Made by a program: the position numbers and the translations under genes. Source: an uncultured Planctomycetaceae bacterium (GTDB taxonomy: Bacteria > Planctomycetota > Planctomycetia > Planctomycetales > Planctomycetaceae). From it: a stretch of DNA of 64,000 nt. Below are positions 28,201-37,029 of the stretch, piece by piece. The DNA lies in contig CALSLT010000021.1 in the NCBI GenBank assembly GCA_943787265.1, positions 186,001-250,000 on the forward strand, read 5' to 3'. The stretch's first letter is position 1. The number at the start of each line of letters is the position of its first letter. Below the pieces are notes generated by a model that ran no database searches, had not been told where the DNA came from, and saw only the letters and a program-made list of their open reading frames with translations.

Positions 28201-31157
28201 TTCTTTCGGCGCAGCCGAACCGGATTGTTGTGGTGTCAGGCGGCATCTTGCTGGTTGGCGTGATGCTATTGTTTTTGGCCTCCCGCCCGGATCCCCGTCA
28301 GGAAGCGGACGAGCTACTTCGACGTGCATTGCTTTTGTCAGTTCAAGGGGACTTGGCTGAGGCTGAAGAGTTTGCGAGGCAGGCAATCGGTCTGGATCAT
28401 GGATTAAGTCAAGCACATCACTTGGCTGCTGAGTGCGCAGTCGCTCGAAGCGATTTCGAACAAGCTTTAGCTGATCTCGCCGGAGTCTCAGATACGGAAA
28501 CCGACGCCTGGCTATCCAGCCGAAAGCTGGCTGCAGAGATTCTGCACAATCGCGTTTTCAAATTTCGTGATGCCGAGCGAGCGTATCGTGACGTGTTGTC
28601 CGTGATGCCTGATGACGTATCTGCCAACAACGGCTATGCGAGATTGCTTGGGCTTTGTGGTCGAAGAATTGAGGCGATTCCACATGTGTTGAGACTGATT
28701 CGTGCCGGCGAGGAAACAGATTTACTGATTTTGCTTTCGCGTGAATCAGGGGCGTTGAATGATCCGGTTATGTTGGCGGCGGCACGCGATGCTGACCCGA
28801 CAGATCCGAATCCGTTGCTCGGACAGGCCGCGGCTGCGGCATCTGCTCTTAATCCGGAAGACTCGCTTGATAAACTTAGACAAGCGGAGTCTATGCACGG
28901 ACTGCCGAAGGATTTTCATGGGCGAATTGGACGTCAGTTGATTGACTGCGGCCGATTCAATGAACTCAACGAGTGGAGCCGCAAACTCACGACCGCGTTG
29001 CAAACGTTTGAGTGTTGGCTCGTGCAGGCTGAGCTGGCCGAACGATTAAACGATCATCGTGGGGCAGCCCGGTGTTACTGGGAAGCGCTTAGGCTGAGGC
29101 CTGAATCGCTGAAGGCAACGAATCAACTGGCCGGAAAGTTGACACTTGATGGTAAGGCGGAGCTGGCGGCACCAATTGCCAGGCGAGTCGAACTGCTCAA
29201 TGGATTTCGCGAGTTGCAGAGGATCGTGATCATGTCAGACGAGCAGCCGAATGGTTCAGCGATTGCTGAAATGGTTCAGGCTTATCGATCCGTCGGACGC
29301 CTTTGGGAAGCCTATGCCTGGGGGAAATTGGCGCTGAAGAATCAACCAGAGAATATCGCCTTGCGTCGTGTTATGGAGTCGTTGCCAGACTCAATTTTGA
29401 AGCTCCCCCTTGAGATGACCGTGCGTGAATCAAATCCAGCATTGCAGATTGATCTGTCACATTTTCCCGTTCCGGCGCTTCGTACCGAATTACCTGAGAG
29501 GGACGTAGCGGCTGTATCTAAGAATGTTTCGTTCAAGCAATTGCGAAAGGACGTGGGGCTTGGGTTTCAATTCTTCAACGGATCGGAAACGACTACGGGA
29601 CGGATGTTTGAGTTCGTAGGCTGCGGGATCGCCGTTGTTGATATCGACAACGACGAAACGCCGGATCTTTTTTTCACCCAGGGACGAACCTGGGACATGT
29701 CGCCCTCCGAATCGGACGGTCATGCTGATCGGTTGTGGCGAAATATTGATGGCCAGAAATTTTCTGACGTTACCGACGTTTCGAATGTGTTGCCGGAACG
29801 TGAATTCGGGCAGGGAGTGTCTGCTGGCGATGTTAACAACGACGGGTTTGTTGATATTTACGTTGCGAATATCGGGACGAATCGATTCCTCTTGAACAAT
29901 GGCGATGGCACGTTTTCAGATGTCAACTCGTTTCAGGCCAGCACTAATTCGTTGAATCCGCTTGGAAACAAGCGGACGGAACAATGGACGACCAGTTGTC
30001 TCATCGCCGATGTAAACGGTGATTCGATTCCGGATTTGTACGACGTCAACTATCTGTCCGGTGACGACCTGTTCGACCGGATCTGCGTCAAGGAGAACGG
30101 GGACGCCATTCAATGTTCTCCTTTTGAGTTCGAGCCGGCTCTGGATCGATTGTGGCTCGGCGATGGGGCGGGGAGCTTCTACGAAGACGCTGGTTTTCTT
30201 AACCCTCCACCTAAGGGGAAGGGATTAGGAATTGCTGCGATGAATCTGGGAAACAATCGGTTGTCGTTGTTTGTTTCCAATGACACGACAGCCAACTTTT
30301 TTTACACGACTTCGTCTGAGGGGGGGCATTCGTTGTCGGAATCTGCTGTTGCGGCCGGGCTGGCTTTCAACGGCGACGGCAAAGCTGAAGCTTGTATGGG
30401 AATCGCGGTTGCCGATTGTACTCAGGACGGCAGGCTCGATTTATTGGTGACCAATTTTCTTTACGAATCGAACACGCTTTACTGCCCGCTCGACGGCCTG
30501 GTTTTTGAAGACAAGACGCGGGAGCTGGGACTGCATGAAGCGACGTTGTCGGTGCTTGGATGGGGGACGCAGTTCTTGGATTCCAATTTGGATGGGCGTC
30601 TCGAAGCGTTTGTGGTGAACGGCTATACGCAGGATTTGAGTAAGTACGGGACGCCTTACGAGATGCGACCGCAGATGTTCGAATGGGTGAGTGGAGGATT
30701 TTGTGAGCTGTCGACTGCCCAGTTAGGTGACTGGAGCAGTGTGAAGACGGTCGGGCGTACGGTGGCGAGGTTCGATTGGAATCTGGACGGCAAGGCTGAC
30801 TTGGCAGTTGGTCTGATGGACGCCCCGCATTACATTCTGGAAAATACTTCGAACACGGTAGGAAACCGATTTCTGTCGATCCGTCTCGTTGCGACTGAGT
30901 CTGCTCGCGATGCAATTGGTGCGACGGTCACTGTGGATGTCGGAGGCTTGCAATATCTTCACCAGCTAACGGCGGGAGATGGTTATGCATCCTGCAACGA
31001 ACGCCGATTGCTTATCGGCTGTGGTGCGAGCAGTTCAGTTGACGAACTGACGGTCGAGTGGCCGTCGGGAACTATGCAAGTTTTTAGCGATGTTGCAACA
31101 TCGCAGTCAGCCATCGTTATCGAGGGTCGGGCAACTCTCGCAGCGGTCAGTCACTGA
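28197..31157 (+). CDS. CRTAC1-family protein 3: TPR plus FG-GAP propeller plus ASPIC/UnbV
   Basis: A 986-residue paralogue of the preceding gene, starting at the overlapping ATGA. It has one N-terminal membrane segment (IVVVSGGILLVGVMLLFLA) and no lipobox. TPR-like repeats fill about residues 35-410. The propeller follows with loops such as DIDNDETPDLFF, DVNNDGFVDIYVAN and DWNLDGKADLAVG, and ASPIC/UnbV ends the chain. Domain order and many motif positions match the upstream gene, so tandem duplication is likely. The different anchors (lipid versus helix) suggest the two act at different membranes or as a pair. Confidence 0.88.
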   Translation: MILSAQPNRIVVVSGGILLVGVMLLFLASRPDPRQEADELLRRALLLSVQGDLAEAEEFARQAIGLDHGLSQAHHLAAECAVARSDFEQALADLAGVSDTETDAWLSSRKLAAEILHNRVFKFRDAERAYRDVLSVMPDDVSANNGYARLLGLCGRRIEAIPHVLRLIRAGEETDLLILLSRESGALNDPVMLAAARDADPTDPNPLLGQAAAAASALNPEDSLDKLRQAESMHGLPKDFHGRIGRQLIDCGRFNELNEWSRKLTTALQTFECWLVQAELAERLNDHRGAARCYWEALRLRPESLKATNQLAGKLTLDGKAELAAPIARRVELLNGFRELQRIVIMSDEQPNGSAIAEMVQAYRSVGRLWEAYAWGKLALKNQPENIALRRVMESLPDSILKLPLEMTVRESNPALQIDLSHFPVPALRTELPERDVAAVSKNVSFKQLRKDVGLGFQFFNGSETTTGRMFEFVGCGIAVVDIDNDETPDLFFTQGRTWDMSPSESDGHADRLWRNIDGQKFSDVTDVSNVLPEREFGQGVSAGDVNNDGFVDIYVANIGTNRFLLNNGDGTFSDVNSFQASTNSLNPLGNKRTEQWTTSCLIADVNGDSIPDLYDVNYLSGDDLFDRICVKENGDAIQCSPFEFEPALDRLWLGDGAGSFYEDAGFLNPPPKGKGLGIAAMNLGNNRLSLFVSNDTTANFFYTTSSEGGHSLSESAVAAGLAFNGDGKAEACMGIAVADCTQDGRLDLLVTNFLYESNTLYCPLDGLVFEDKTRELGLHEATLSVLGWGTQFLDSNLDGRLEAFVVNGYTQDLSKYGTPYEMRPQMFEWVSGGFCELSTAQLGDWSSVKTVGRTVARFDWNLDGKADLAVGLMDAPHYILENTSNTVGNRFLSIRLVATESARDAIGATVTVDVGGLQYLHQLTAGDGYASCNERRLLIGCGASSSVDELTVEWPSGTMQVFSDVATSQSAIVIEGRATLAAVSH

Positions 31158-31282
31158 GGCATAGCCGCTTGTATCCGTACTGTTGGTGGATTTTGGCCGC
31201 AAGGATGCAGTACTGAGTACAGTGAGCTTCTGCGGTTGGAATATATCGATTCAGTGGTGATTCCTGGAATAAGGGGGCCGGT

Positions 31283-32611
31283 GTGGTTCGTTCGCGAATT
31301 CTTTGCGGCATGGCGTTGGTCTTCGGACTGACTTCTCTGGTATCTGCCGGCGATTGGCCTCGATTTCGGGGGCCGAATGGCTCGGGAATTAGTTCTGACG
31401 TTGTTCCGACTCCGGTTGAGTGGAGTCCTGACAAGAACGTTCGGTGGAAGGCCCCGTTACCGGGAGCTGGTGTTTCCAGCCCGATCGTGGTTGGTGACCG
31501 AATCTTCGTGACGTGCTACTCGGGGTACGGACGAGACTTCGGAGAGATCGAAGATCTGAAACGGCATCTGGTCTGTGTTGACAGAAGCAGCGGCAAGATT
31601 CTGTGGGATAAGGCGGTCGACGCTGTCTTGCCGGAAGACTCTTACCGCGGCATGGGGATTCCTGCTCACGGCTACGCATCGCACACACCGGTCAGTGACG
31701 GAAAGCGAGTCTTCGCTTTCTTCGGGAAGTCGGGGGTTCTGGCCTTTGACCTGAATGGCAAGCAGCTTTGGCACAAGAGCGTGGGCACTGAATCTGACCG
31801 TCGGCGTTGGGGGTCGGCGTCCAGTCCGATTCTGCACGAAGGCAACGTCATCGTCGTGGCCAGTGCCGAAAGTGAAGCGATCGTCGCGTTGGACTCGGAA
31901 ACCGGAAAGGAATCATGGCGTCAGGAAGCGGCCGGCCTGGCCAACGTCTGGGGTACGCCGTTGATGGTCAAAATCGACGACGAACGTACTGACCTGGTAC
32001 TCGGAGTTCCGTACGAAATCTGGGGCTTCAATCCAGACTCCGGCAAACTGCGTTGGTACAGCGAAATCCCGGCCGGAGACCAGTACAGCTCCAGCGTGGT
32101 CGCCGTCCAGGACGTGATTTACTCAATCGAAGGTCGCGGAGGCGGGTCAGCAGCTGTTCGAGCTGGCGGCAAAGGCGACGTCACGAAGTCGCATACTGTC
32201 TGGTCAGGCGCCGATTCGAGCCGATTTGGAACCCCGGTTGTTTACGAAGATCGCCTTTACTTCTTCTCCGGCAGCGTTGTTGGGTGTAACAATGCAAAGA
32301 CCGGCAAGAAGGTCTTTCAGGGCCGGTTGGAAGGTGGCTCCAGCAGCGGGGGCGGCGGCCGGAGTCGATCCGGTCGAGGCGGCGGTGGAAGCGACTATTC
32401 CTCACCGGTGATCGCCGACGGAAAGATCTACTTCGTGCAGGGGTCTGGCAGTTGCTTCGTGCTGAAGGCGGGCGACAAGTTCGAGCAGTTGGCCGTTAAC
32501 TCAGTGACAACTGACCGAGAGTCCTTTGGAGCAACGCCCGCAATCAGCAACGGGGAAATCTTTCTGCGGTCCGACAAGCACTTGTACTGCGTCTCAACCA
32601 CTGAGAAGTAG
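31283..32611 (+). CDS. Secreted PQQ-binding-like beta-propeller protein
   Basis: A 442-residue protein starting at GTG 31283 (an ATG lies nine codons on). The leader ends VSA before GDWPRFRGPNGSG, the usual mature start of this planctomycete group. Blades follow the outer PQQ/YncE-like pattern, for example WKAPLPGAGVSSPIVVGDRIFVTCYSG and KVYRLDSETGKESWRQE-type turns. A Gly/Ser-rich loop lies at about 352-370. No PQQ-dehydrogenase catalytic residues are evident, so binding rather than oxidation is inferred. Confidence 0.85.
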   Translation: MVRSRILCGMALVFGLTSLVSAGDWPRFRGPNGSGISSDVVPTPVEWSPDKNVRWKAPLPGAGVSSPIVVGDRIFVTCYSGYGRDFGEIEDLKRHLVCVDRSSGKILWDKAVDAVLPEDSYRGMGIPAHGYASHTPVSDGKRVFAFFGKSGVLAFDLNGKQLWHKSVGTESDRRRWGSASSPILHEGNVIVVASAESEAIVALDSETGKESWRQEAAGLANVWGTPLMVKIDDERTDLVLGVPYEIWGFNPDSGKLRWYSEIPAGDQYSSSVVAVQDVIYSIEGRGGGSAAVRAGGKGDVTKSHTVWSGADSSRFGTPVVYEDRLYFFSGSVVGCNNAKTGKKVFQGRLEGGSSSGGGGRSRSGRGGGGSDYSSPVIADGKIYFVQGSGSCFVLKAGDKFEQLAVNSVTTDRESFGATPAISNGEIFLRSDKHLYCVSTTEK

Positions 32612-32851
32612 AGAATCGGGCCGAACCAGCGATGCGTTACGTCACTACACTAGGGCTCGAATTCGCTGCTTCCCGCCTGCCAAGCCTCCGGCTGGTCAGT
32701 CATAGGCATTCGCGAGTGAGAAATTCCGATGCTCAGTCGCTCGCCAATCGATTCGGCTGGAACTTTCAGGGCGATTGTTCATGTGGGTGCATGGATCTTT
32801 CACCGCAATGGCGATTTACAGGAAATTAGTGAGGCCAGCCGCCAACGATGT

Positions 32852-33370
32852 TCACTCGCGTTGCCAGCCTGAACCGACCCACTCAACGCCTTTGTTCGCG
32901 TCAAGTTTCAGCTTCAGGCTGAGCTGTGCAGTGTGGTGTTGAATGTGCCGTATGTTCAAAACGTGGAGTTCGGCTCTTGAGCAGTCGCGGCGACTGAAGC
33001 CGCAGCATGTGGTCAATGCCTGCTCGGATTCGCGGGTGACAACGCGGCCGGATTTCGCTCGGCAGTGCTGAACGTAGTCTTTGAGAAACGCTCGCTCGTA
33101 GAGAAGCTGCTGTGGTCGATCTTCGAGTTCTTCGTAGTCGCGAAATGCGTCGAGGTTCGCTCGATGAAAGTCTTGATCGCGAATCGTGTCTTCGGTGGAT
33201 TCGAGGTAGAAGTCCGTAAAGAAGAGAACGTGAAATGCGACCTGACAGAATTTCGGGTTCACGACCGGAGCGTCCCAGTTTGATTCCGGGCATTGATCGA
33301 TGCATCGACTGAGCATGCACAACGAGGCTTCGTACTGGCCGTTGATCAGTTTTTGCCAGGTTGTGAGCAT
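32852..33370 (-). CDS. DinB-like four-helix protein
   Basis: A 172-residue protein of the DinB/DUF664 type, a four-helix bundle that usually binds a divalent metal. The three histidines are in place: H47 (FHVLFFTDFYL) and H142 and H146 (IRHIQHHTAQL). Known relatives include thiol-dependent transferases, but many have no known activity. It converges with the PQQ-propeller gene across a 240-base gap in which I see nothing further. Confidence 0.75.
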   Translation of the reverse strand: MLTTWQKLINGQYEASLCMLSRCIDQCPESNWDAPVVNPKFCQVAFHVLFFTDFYLESTEDTIRDQDFHRANLDAFRDYEELEDRPQQLLYERAFLKDYVQHCRAKSGRVVTRESEQALTTCCGFSRRDCSRAELHVLNIRHIQHHTAQLSLKLKLDANKGVEWVGSGWQRE

Positions 33371-33404
33371 GGACGATTCTCAAACGCGGTTCATTAAGTG
33401 CGGA

Positions 33405-33917
33405 TTACTCGGCTTCTGGCGGAGTATCCGGGCGGTCCTGGAGAGCAGGCATTAATTTTTGCTGAACGAAATCTCGAACAGACTTTACATCATGGTCCTG
33501 CGTCAGTTGCAGGTACTCAATGATGAGCGGCTGAGCGACCTCGACTCCTCGGTATGTCTCGACGTAGTGGAGCGTGGAGACGCCGCCAACTCCGCCTCCG
33601 CAGCCGATCATTGAATAGTCGAACCAGCCTGGTCGTCCCTCCGTGCTGCAGGCTACCCACCAGTGGTCGTGCTTGTTGTCGACTTGAGGCTGCATCCACA
33701 ACGAATCATCGCCAGCGTAAATGGACTCAGCGGGGCTTTGCATCCAGCGGTGTTCGACCGTTCGCATTCGTCCGCAAATCAAACACTCGCTGGTCGTGCT
33801 TTCGTAGGGTGCGTACTGATCAACGGCGGACGGGAAGCCGATGGCCGCAGCCGCGACCAAGGCAACCGCGAGAATCGGAAAGACGCAGAGCAGCTTTGTC
33901 AGTCGGAACGTTTTCAT
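33405..33917 (-). CDS. Small secreted or membrane-anchored CxxC protein, unidentified
   Basis: A 170-residue product from ATG 33917, which has a perfect AGGAGG upstream, rare in this window. The N-terminus is a signal or anchor (LLCVFPILAVALVAAAA). A CLIC pair (C45, C48) follows, then an aromatic-rich region with a GCGGGVGG stretch near 110. No family recognised. The strong ribosome site suggests high translation. An open extension upstream to 33983 is unlikely given the site. Confidence 0.65.
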   Translation of the reverse strand: MKTFRLTKLLCVFPILAVALVAAAAIGFPSAVDQYAPYESTTSECLICGRMRTVEHRWMQSPAESIYAGDDSLWMQPQVDNKHDHWWVACSTEGRPGWFDYSMIGCGGGVGGVSTLHYVETYRGVEVAQPLIIEYLQLTQDHDVKSVRDFVQQKLMPALQDRPDTPPEAE

Positions 33918-34011
33918 TGTTCGGCCTCCTGCCCGAATGACGCTCACGCAGGCAAAAACCTGGACAGAATTCTGACAGTCCACAATGAGCGTCCGACAGC
34001 TTTACTCGCTT

Positions 34012-36090
34012 TTACTCGCTCGCTTCCTCGCTGTCGCCTTCTGAGTCTGCAGTGGGAGCGTCAGTGGCTTCTTCTGCTTGTTCAGCTGGGGCCGCCGTCT
34101 CCGTGGGAGACGCTTCTGTGTCTTTTGCGGGGACAACCGCTGCAGGCTGTGGGGCTTCCGATTTGGTTGTTGCCGGCGTTGCTGGTTTCTCAGCAGGAGC
34201 TGCCGCGGGCGTTGGTTCCGCCGATTCTGTTGTGTCATCGGTCGTTGCCGCTTTGGCCTCGGTGGCTTCTGCCGGTTCCGGAGCCTCAGTACTCGCACTT
34301 GTCGCGGCTGCTGGTTTCACAGTGGCGGCAGACGGCGATTCTGCTGACTCCGAGTCCTCAGCTTTCGGAGGAGCTGCAGGGCCATCGGCATTGTCGTCGT
34401 TCGTGGCTTCCTCTTTCGGTGGATCGAGTTTCGCGATGACAATGCTTTCGCGGAGATTTTTTCCAACATCCAGGCGGATGGTTTCATCGGCCTGCTGCAT
34501 GAGCAGGAAGTCGTTTCCGATTGTCAGGACGACGGCGTCGAAGCCAGCGTATTTCAGGTCGTCGCCTTCGTGCAGGATCATTTTTGTGTTGGTCGATTTG
34601 TCTCGCAGCCAGGCTTCCGGGACAGCGTCCGCAGCCACGACGCCTTCCATGAAGGTGAATTGGGCTTTGTCATCCTGGACGGTGACTTTGATCGCGGCCG
34701 TGACGGTTTGAGCGGGTTCGCCAGCGTCGGTCACGGTGACGTTGATGGTGACTTCACCCGGTTCACCTTCGGCCGGCGGAGTGAAGGTCAGCTCTTTGGT
34801 ATCTGCGTTGTAGGCAGCTCCTTCGGGTGCTCCGTCGGCGAGTGCGAATTTCAATTCTTCGGCGGGCGTTTCCGCATCGGTCGCTGCGAGTTTTGTCGTA
34901 AGACCTTTACCCAGTGTGGCGACCAGGTTTTCAGGCAGTGTGATCACCGGTGGGTTGTTGACGTCGGTGAGCTTCAGTTTGAATTCGGCTTCGATGGGTT
35001 CTCGCAGTCCACCGCCAGCTGCTCGAACTTTGACGGCGTATTCTCCGGCCGCGAGTTCAGCGGGCGGTTCCCAGTTCAACTTGCCTTCTTCGAATGTCAT
35101 TCCGTCTGTTAATTCGGAAAGAATCTTGTATTCAACATCTTCGGCTGTCGCATCCGCACCGCTGACCTTTGGAGCAAGCGAAATCGTCTTGCCTCGGCCA
35201 ACGCTCTTTGTGCCGATGAGGTCAAGACGTGGGCGGTACGGTGCCGGCTTTGCGAACGGATTTTTCTCGATCAGTGTGTCGTATTCGGTGATGGCGATTT
35301 CTTTGAAGTCTGGATGGACGACCGACAGCTCGACAATGTCTTCAGCGGCGGCTTCGATGTCCTGATCTTCGTCGAGTTCCAGGAGCAGATCTTTACCATC
35401 GATGTCAGCGACGTTGTAATAGTTCTGCCCGATTCTCAACTCGAACGGCGCGGCTTCCGGGAATCCTTCGACCGATTCCAGTTCCAGTTTCGGATGACCG
35501 TCTTCGTCGTTGACTCTAGCGACAGTCGAACGTGGAAACAGAGTCGGACCTTTGGCCGGAGCGTCTCGCAGGGCGATGGCTTCGGTCGTCAGTCGGATCG
35601 TCAGTCTTGGGCGAGAAGAGTTGTTTTGAGCCTCGGCGGTCATGCCGGAAATTCGGTGCAGCACGTTCGCTCGGTGAAAGCGGTAGAGGAAGGTTCGCAG
35701 TTGCTCGATTGTGCCTTCGCCGGTAACTCGCAGGCGAACGGCGACGTAGCTGTTGTCTCGTGACGGCGAGATCCGTTCGGGAGTGACTTCGGCACCTTTG
35801 AACTCGGCGACGATCTCCGCCAGGTCGGTGAGCCACTGCTGGTAGGCCAGTGCTCCCTGGGCGGCGTTCGACGACAGGCTTTGCTCTTTGAACAGCGTCA
35901 TCGATTGAACGCTCGCGCGAGCGATGTCGAATTCGCCGATGGCTTTGTCGAGCTTTTCGGTCACCGTTCGCAGTTTGGATTCCTGCTCGGCGACCGGGCC
36001 GCTGAACGCATTCCAGATCCACGGCATCACGACGAAGATTCCGACGCTCACCAGAAGTACCGAGCCCAGTAGTTTTTCGCTTCGTTTCAT
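34012..36090 (-). CDS. PilO/GspM-like protein with Ig-like repeats and a long low-complexity tail
   Basis: A 692-residue protein. The N-terminus has one membrane helix (LLGSVLLVSVGIFVVMPWIW), a coiled coil, and a ferredoxin-like region at about 105-180 that fits PilO/GspM. PilO proteins are usually about 200 residues. Here a beta-rich part with cadherin/putative-Ig-type repeats (for example AGEYAVKVRAAGG and NPPVITLPENL) runs to about 480, followed by a region near 500-560 with TIGNDFLLMQQ. The last 120 residues are Ala/Glu/Pro/Thr-rich. It is divergent from the T2SS-like operon and supplies the inner-membrane subunit otherwise missing there. Confidence 0.72.
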   Translation of the reverse strand: MKRSEKLLGSVLLVSVGIFVVMPWIWNAFSGPVAEQESKLRTVTEKLDKAIGEFDIARASVQSMTLFKEQSLSSNAAQGALAYQQWLTDLAEIVAEFKGAEVTPERISPSRDNSYVAVRLRVTGEGTIEQLRTFLYRFHRANVLHRISGMTAEAQNNSSRPRLTIRLTTEAIALRDAPAKGPTLFPRSTVARVNDEDGHPKLELESVEGFPEAAPFELRIGQNYYNVADIDGKDLLLELDEDQDIEAAAEDIVELSVVHPDFKEIAITEYDTLIEKNPFAKPAPYRPRLDLIGTKSVGRGKTISLAPKVSGADATAEDVEYKILSELTDGMTFEEGKLNWEPPAELAAGEYAVKVRAAGGGLREPIEAEFKLKLTDVNNPPVITLPENLVATLGKGLTTKLAATDAETPAEELKFALADGAPEGAAYNADTKELTFTPPAEGEPGEVTINVTVTDAGEPAQTVTAAIKVTVQDDKAQFTFMEGVVAADAVPEAWLRDKSTNTKMILHEGDDLKYAGFDAVVLTIGNDFLLMQQADETIRLDVGKNLRESIVIAKLDPPKEEATNDDNADGPAAPPKAEDSESAESPSAATVKPAAATSASTEAPEPAEATEAKAATTDDTTESAEPTPAAAPAEKPATPATTKSEAPQPAAVVPAKDTEASPTETAAPAEQAEEATDAPTADSEGDSEEASE

Positions 36091-37029
36091 GAATCACGTC
36101 TCGGTCGCATTGGACAGGTGACGATTCGCTGCGGTTTGCAGGGAAGTCTGAATTTGCCGACGATCTGAACTTGCGTCTTTCGCTGTCGAAAATCGATAAG
36201 GGATATTCGATACGAAATGGTACACGGACACCGCGATTGTCAGCCAACGCAAGACTTGTCAATAATAGCGTCAGAATCACGCAGCGTCTGAAACAGATCG
36301 TCGCCGGTCAGAATCCCTCAGCACAACGACAAAACTCCATCCACAATAAGGATTTAGCGGTCCATCAGCGGGGAACACGTGTTTGATTACTCTCAGGCAA
36401 ATCCAGCAGAACTGCCAGAGAGCGATCGGTCGGTGCTCAAAAGAAGATCTGAGTCCTTCCCGGACGAATCCACCGTGTGGAATTCAGGAATGAGCTACAG
36501 ATCTCATTTGAGTGGGAATTGTGCCGGCAACTCGATCAGCATAAGGCCGCACAGCCCGGGTTTAACAGCCTCTTTGGCCGAAAAACCTAACGAGGAGAAA
36601 GGTTGCATGGACGTGCCGGTTTGTCACTTGTGGCCGACCGAAACCTGTGAGCCGTTGGCGCTAGCCTCGGGCCTTGACCGAGTTGGCGGCAGGATGATAC
36701 CCGCGGCTAGCGCCGTCGGCTCACGGGGCTGACAAGAAAACACTACGAAACCGAGATCAGGCGACCGAGGTAGTGCTCGACAGTACGGTCTGGCACAGAG
36801 TTCTGATCGTGGCGATCTGGCATCCGTGGACGGTTGCAGGTTGTGTTGAGCAAGAGATTGCACGAGTCGTCGGCAACGGGCTGACGCTTATTGTTGTTGG
36901 CGGCGGATCGGAGCTAGCATGACTTTTGTAATGCGACATTCCTGTCCGACGCACGATTCCACACGGGAAACGCCCTGACTGAGATCAAAGCGGGCAACGT
37001 TTGTCTCCGAATAACTACAGAGCTTCCAG
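36091..37029. other. 939-base divergent gap between the PilO-like and secretin-like genes
   Basis: I see no supportable gene. A forward open frame at 36379-36732 ends inside the family B repeat and has no recognisable content. The two divergent transcripts presumably start here; I cannot place promoters with confidence. Confidence 0.5.
36647..36724. repeat. Dispersed inverted repeat, family B (copy 1)
   Basis: GTGAGCCGTTGGCGCTAGCC at the left faces GGCTAGCGCCGTCGGCTCAC at the right, with TCGGGCCTTGA-type sequence inside. A second copy with the same outer and inner blocks lies at 43999-44079. Both are next to genes of the secretion locus. Confidence 0.85.

Noticed and set aside
34052..34711. 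Forward open frame antisense to the PilO-like tail
   Set aside because: Low-complexity shadow of the Ala/Glu/Pro-rich tail.
36379..36732. Forward 117-codon open frame in the divergent gap
   Set aside because: Ends inside a dispersed repeat, no recognisable content, composition unlike neighbours.
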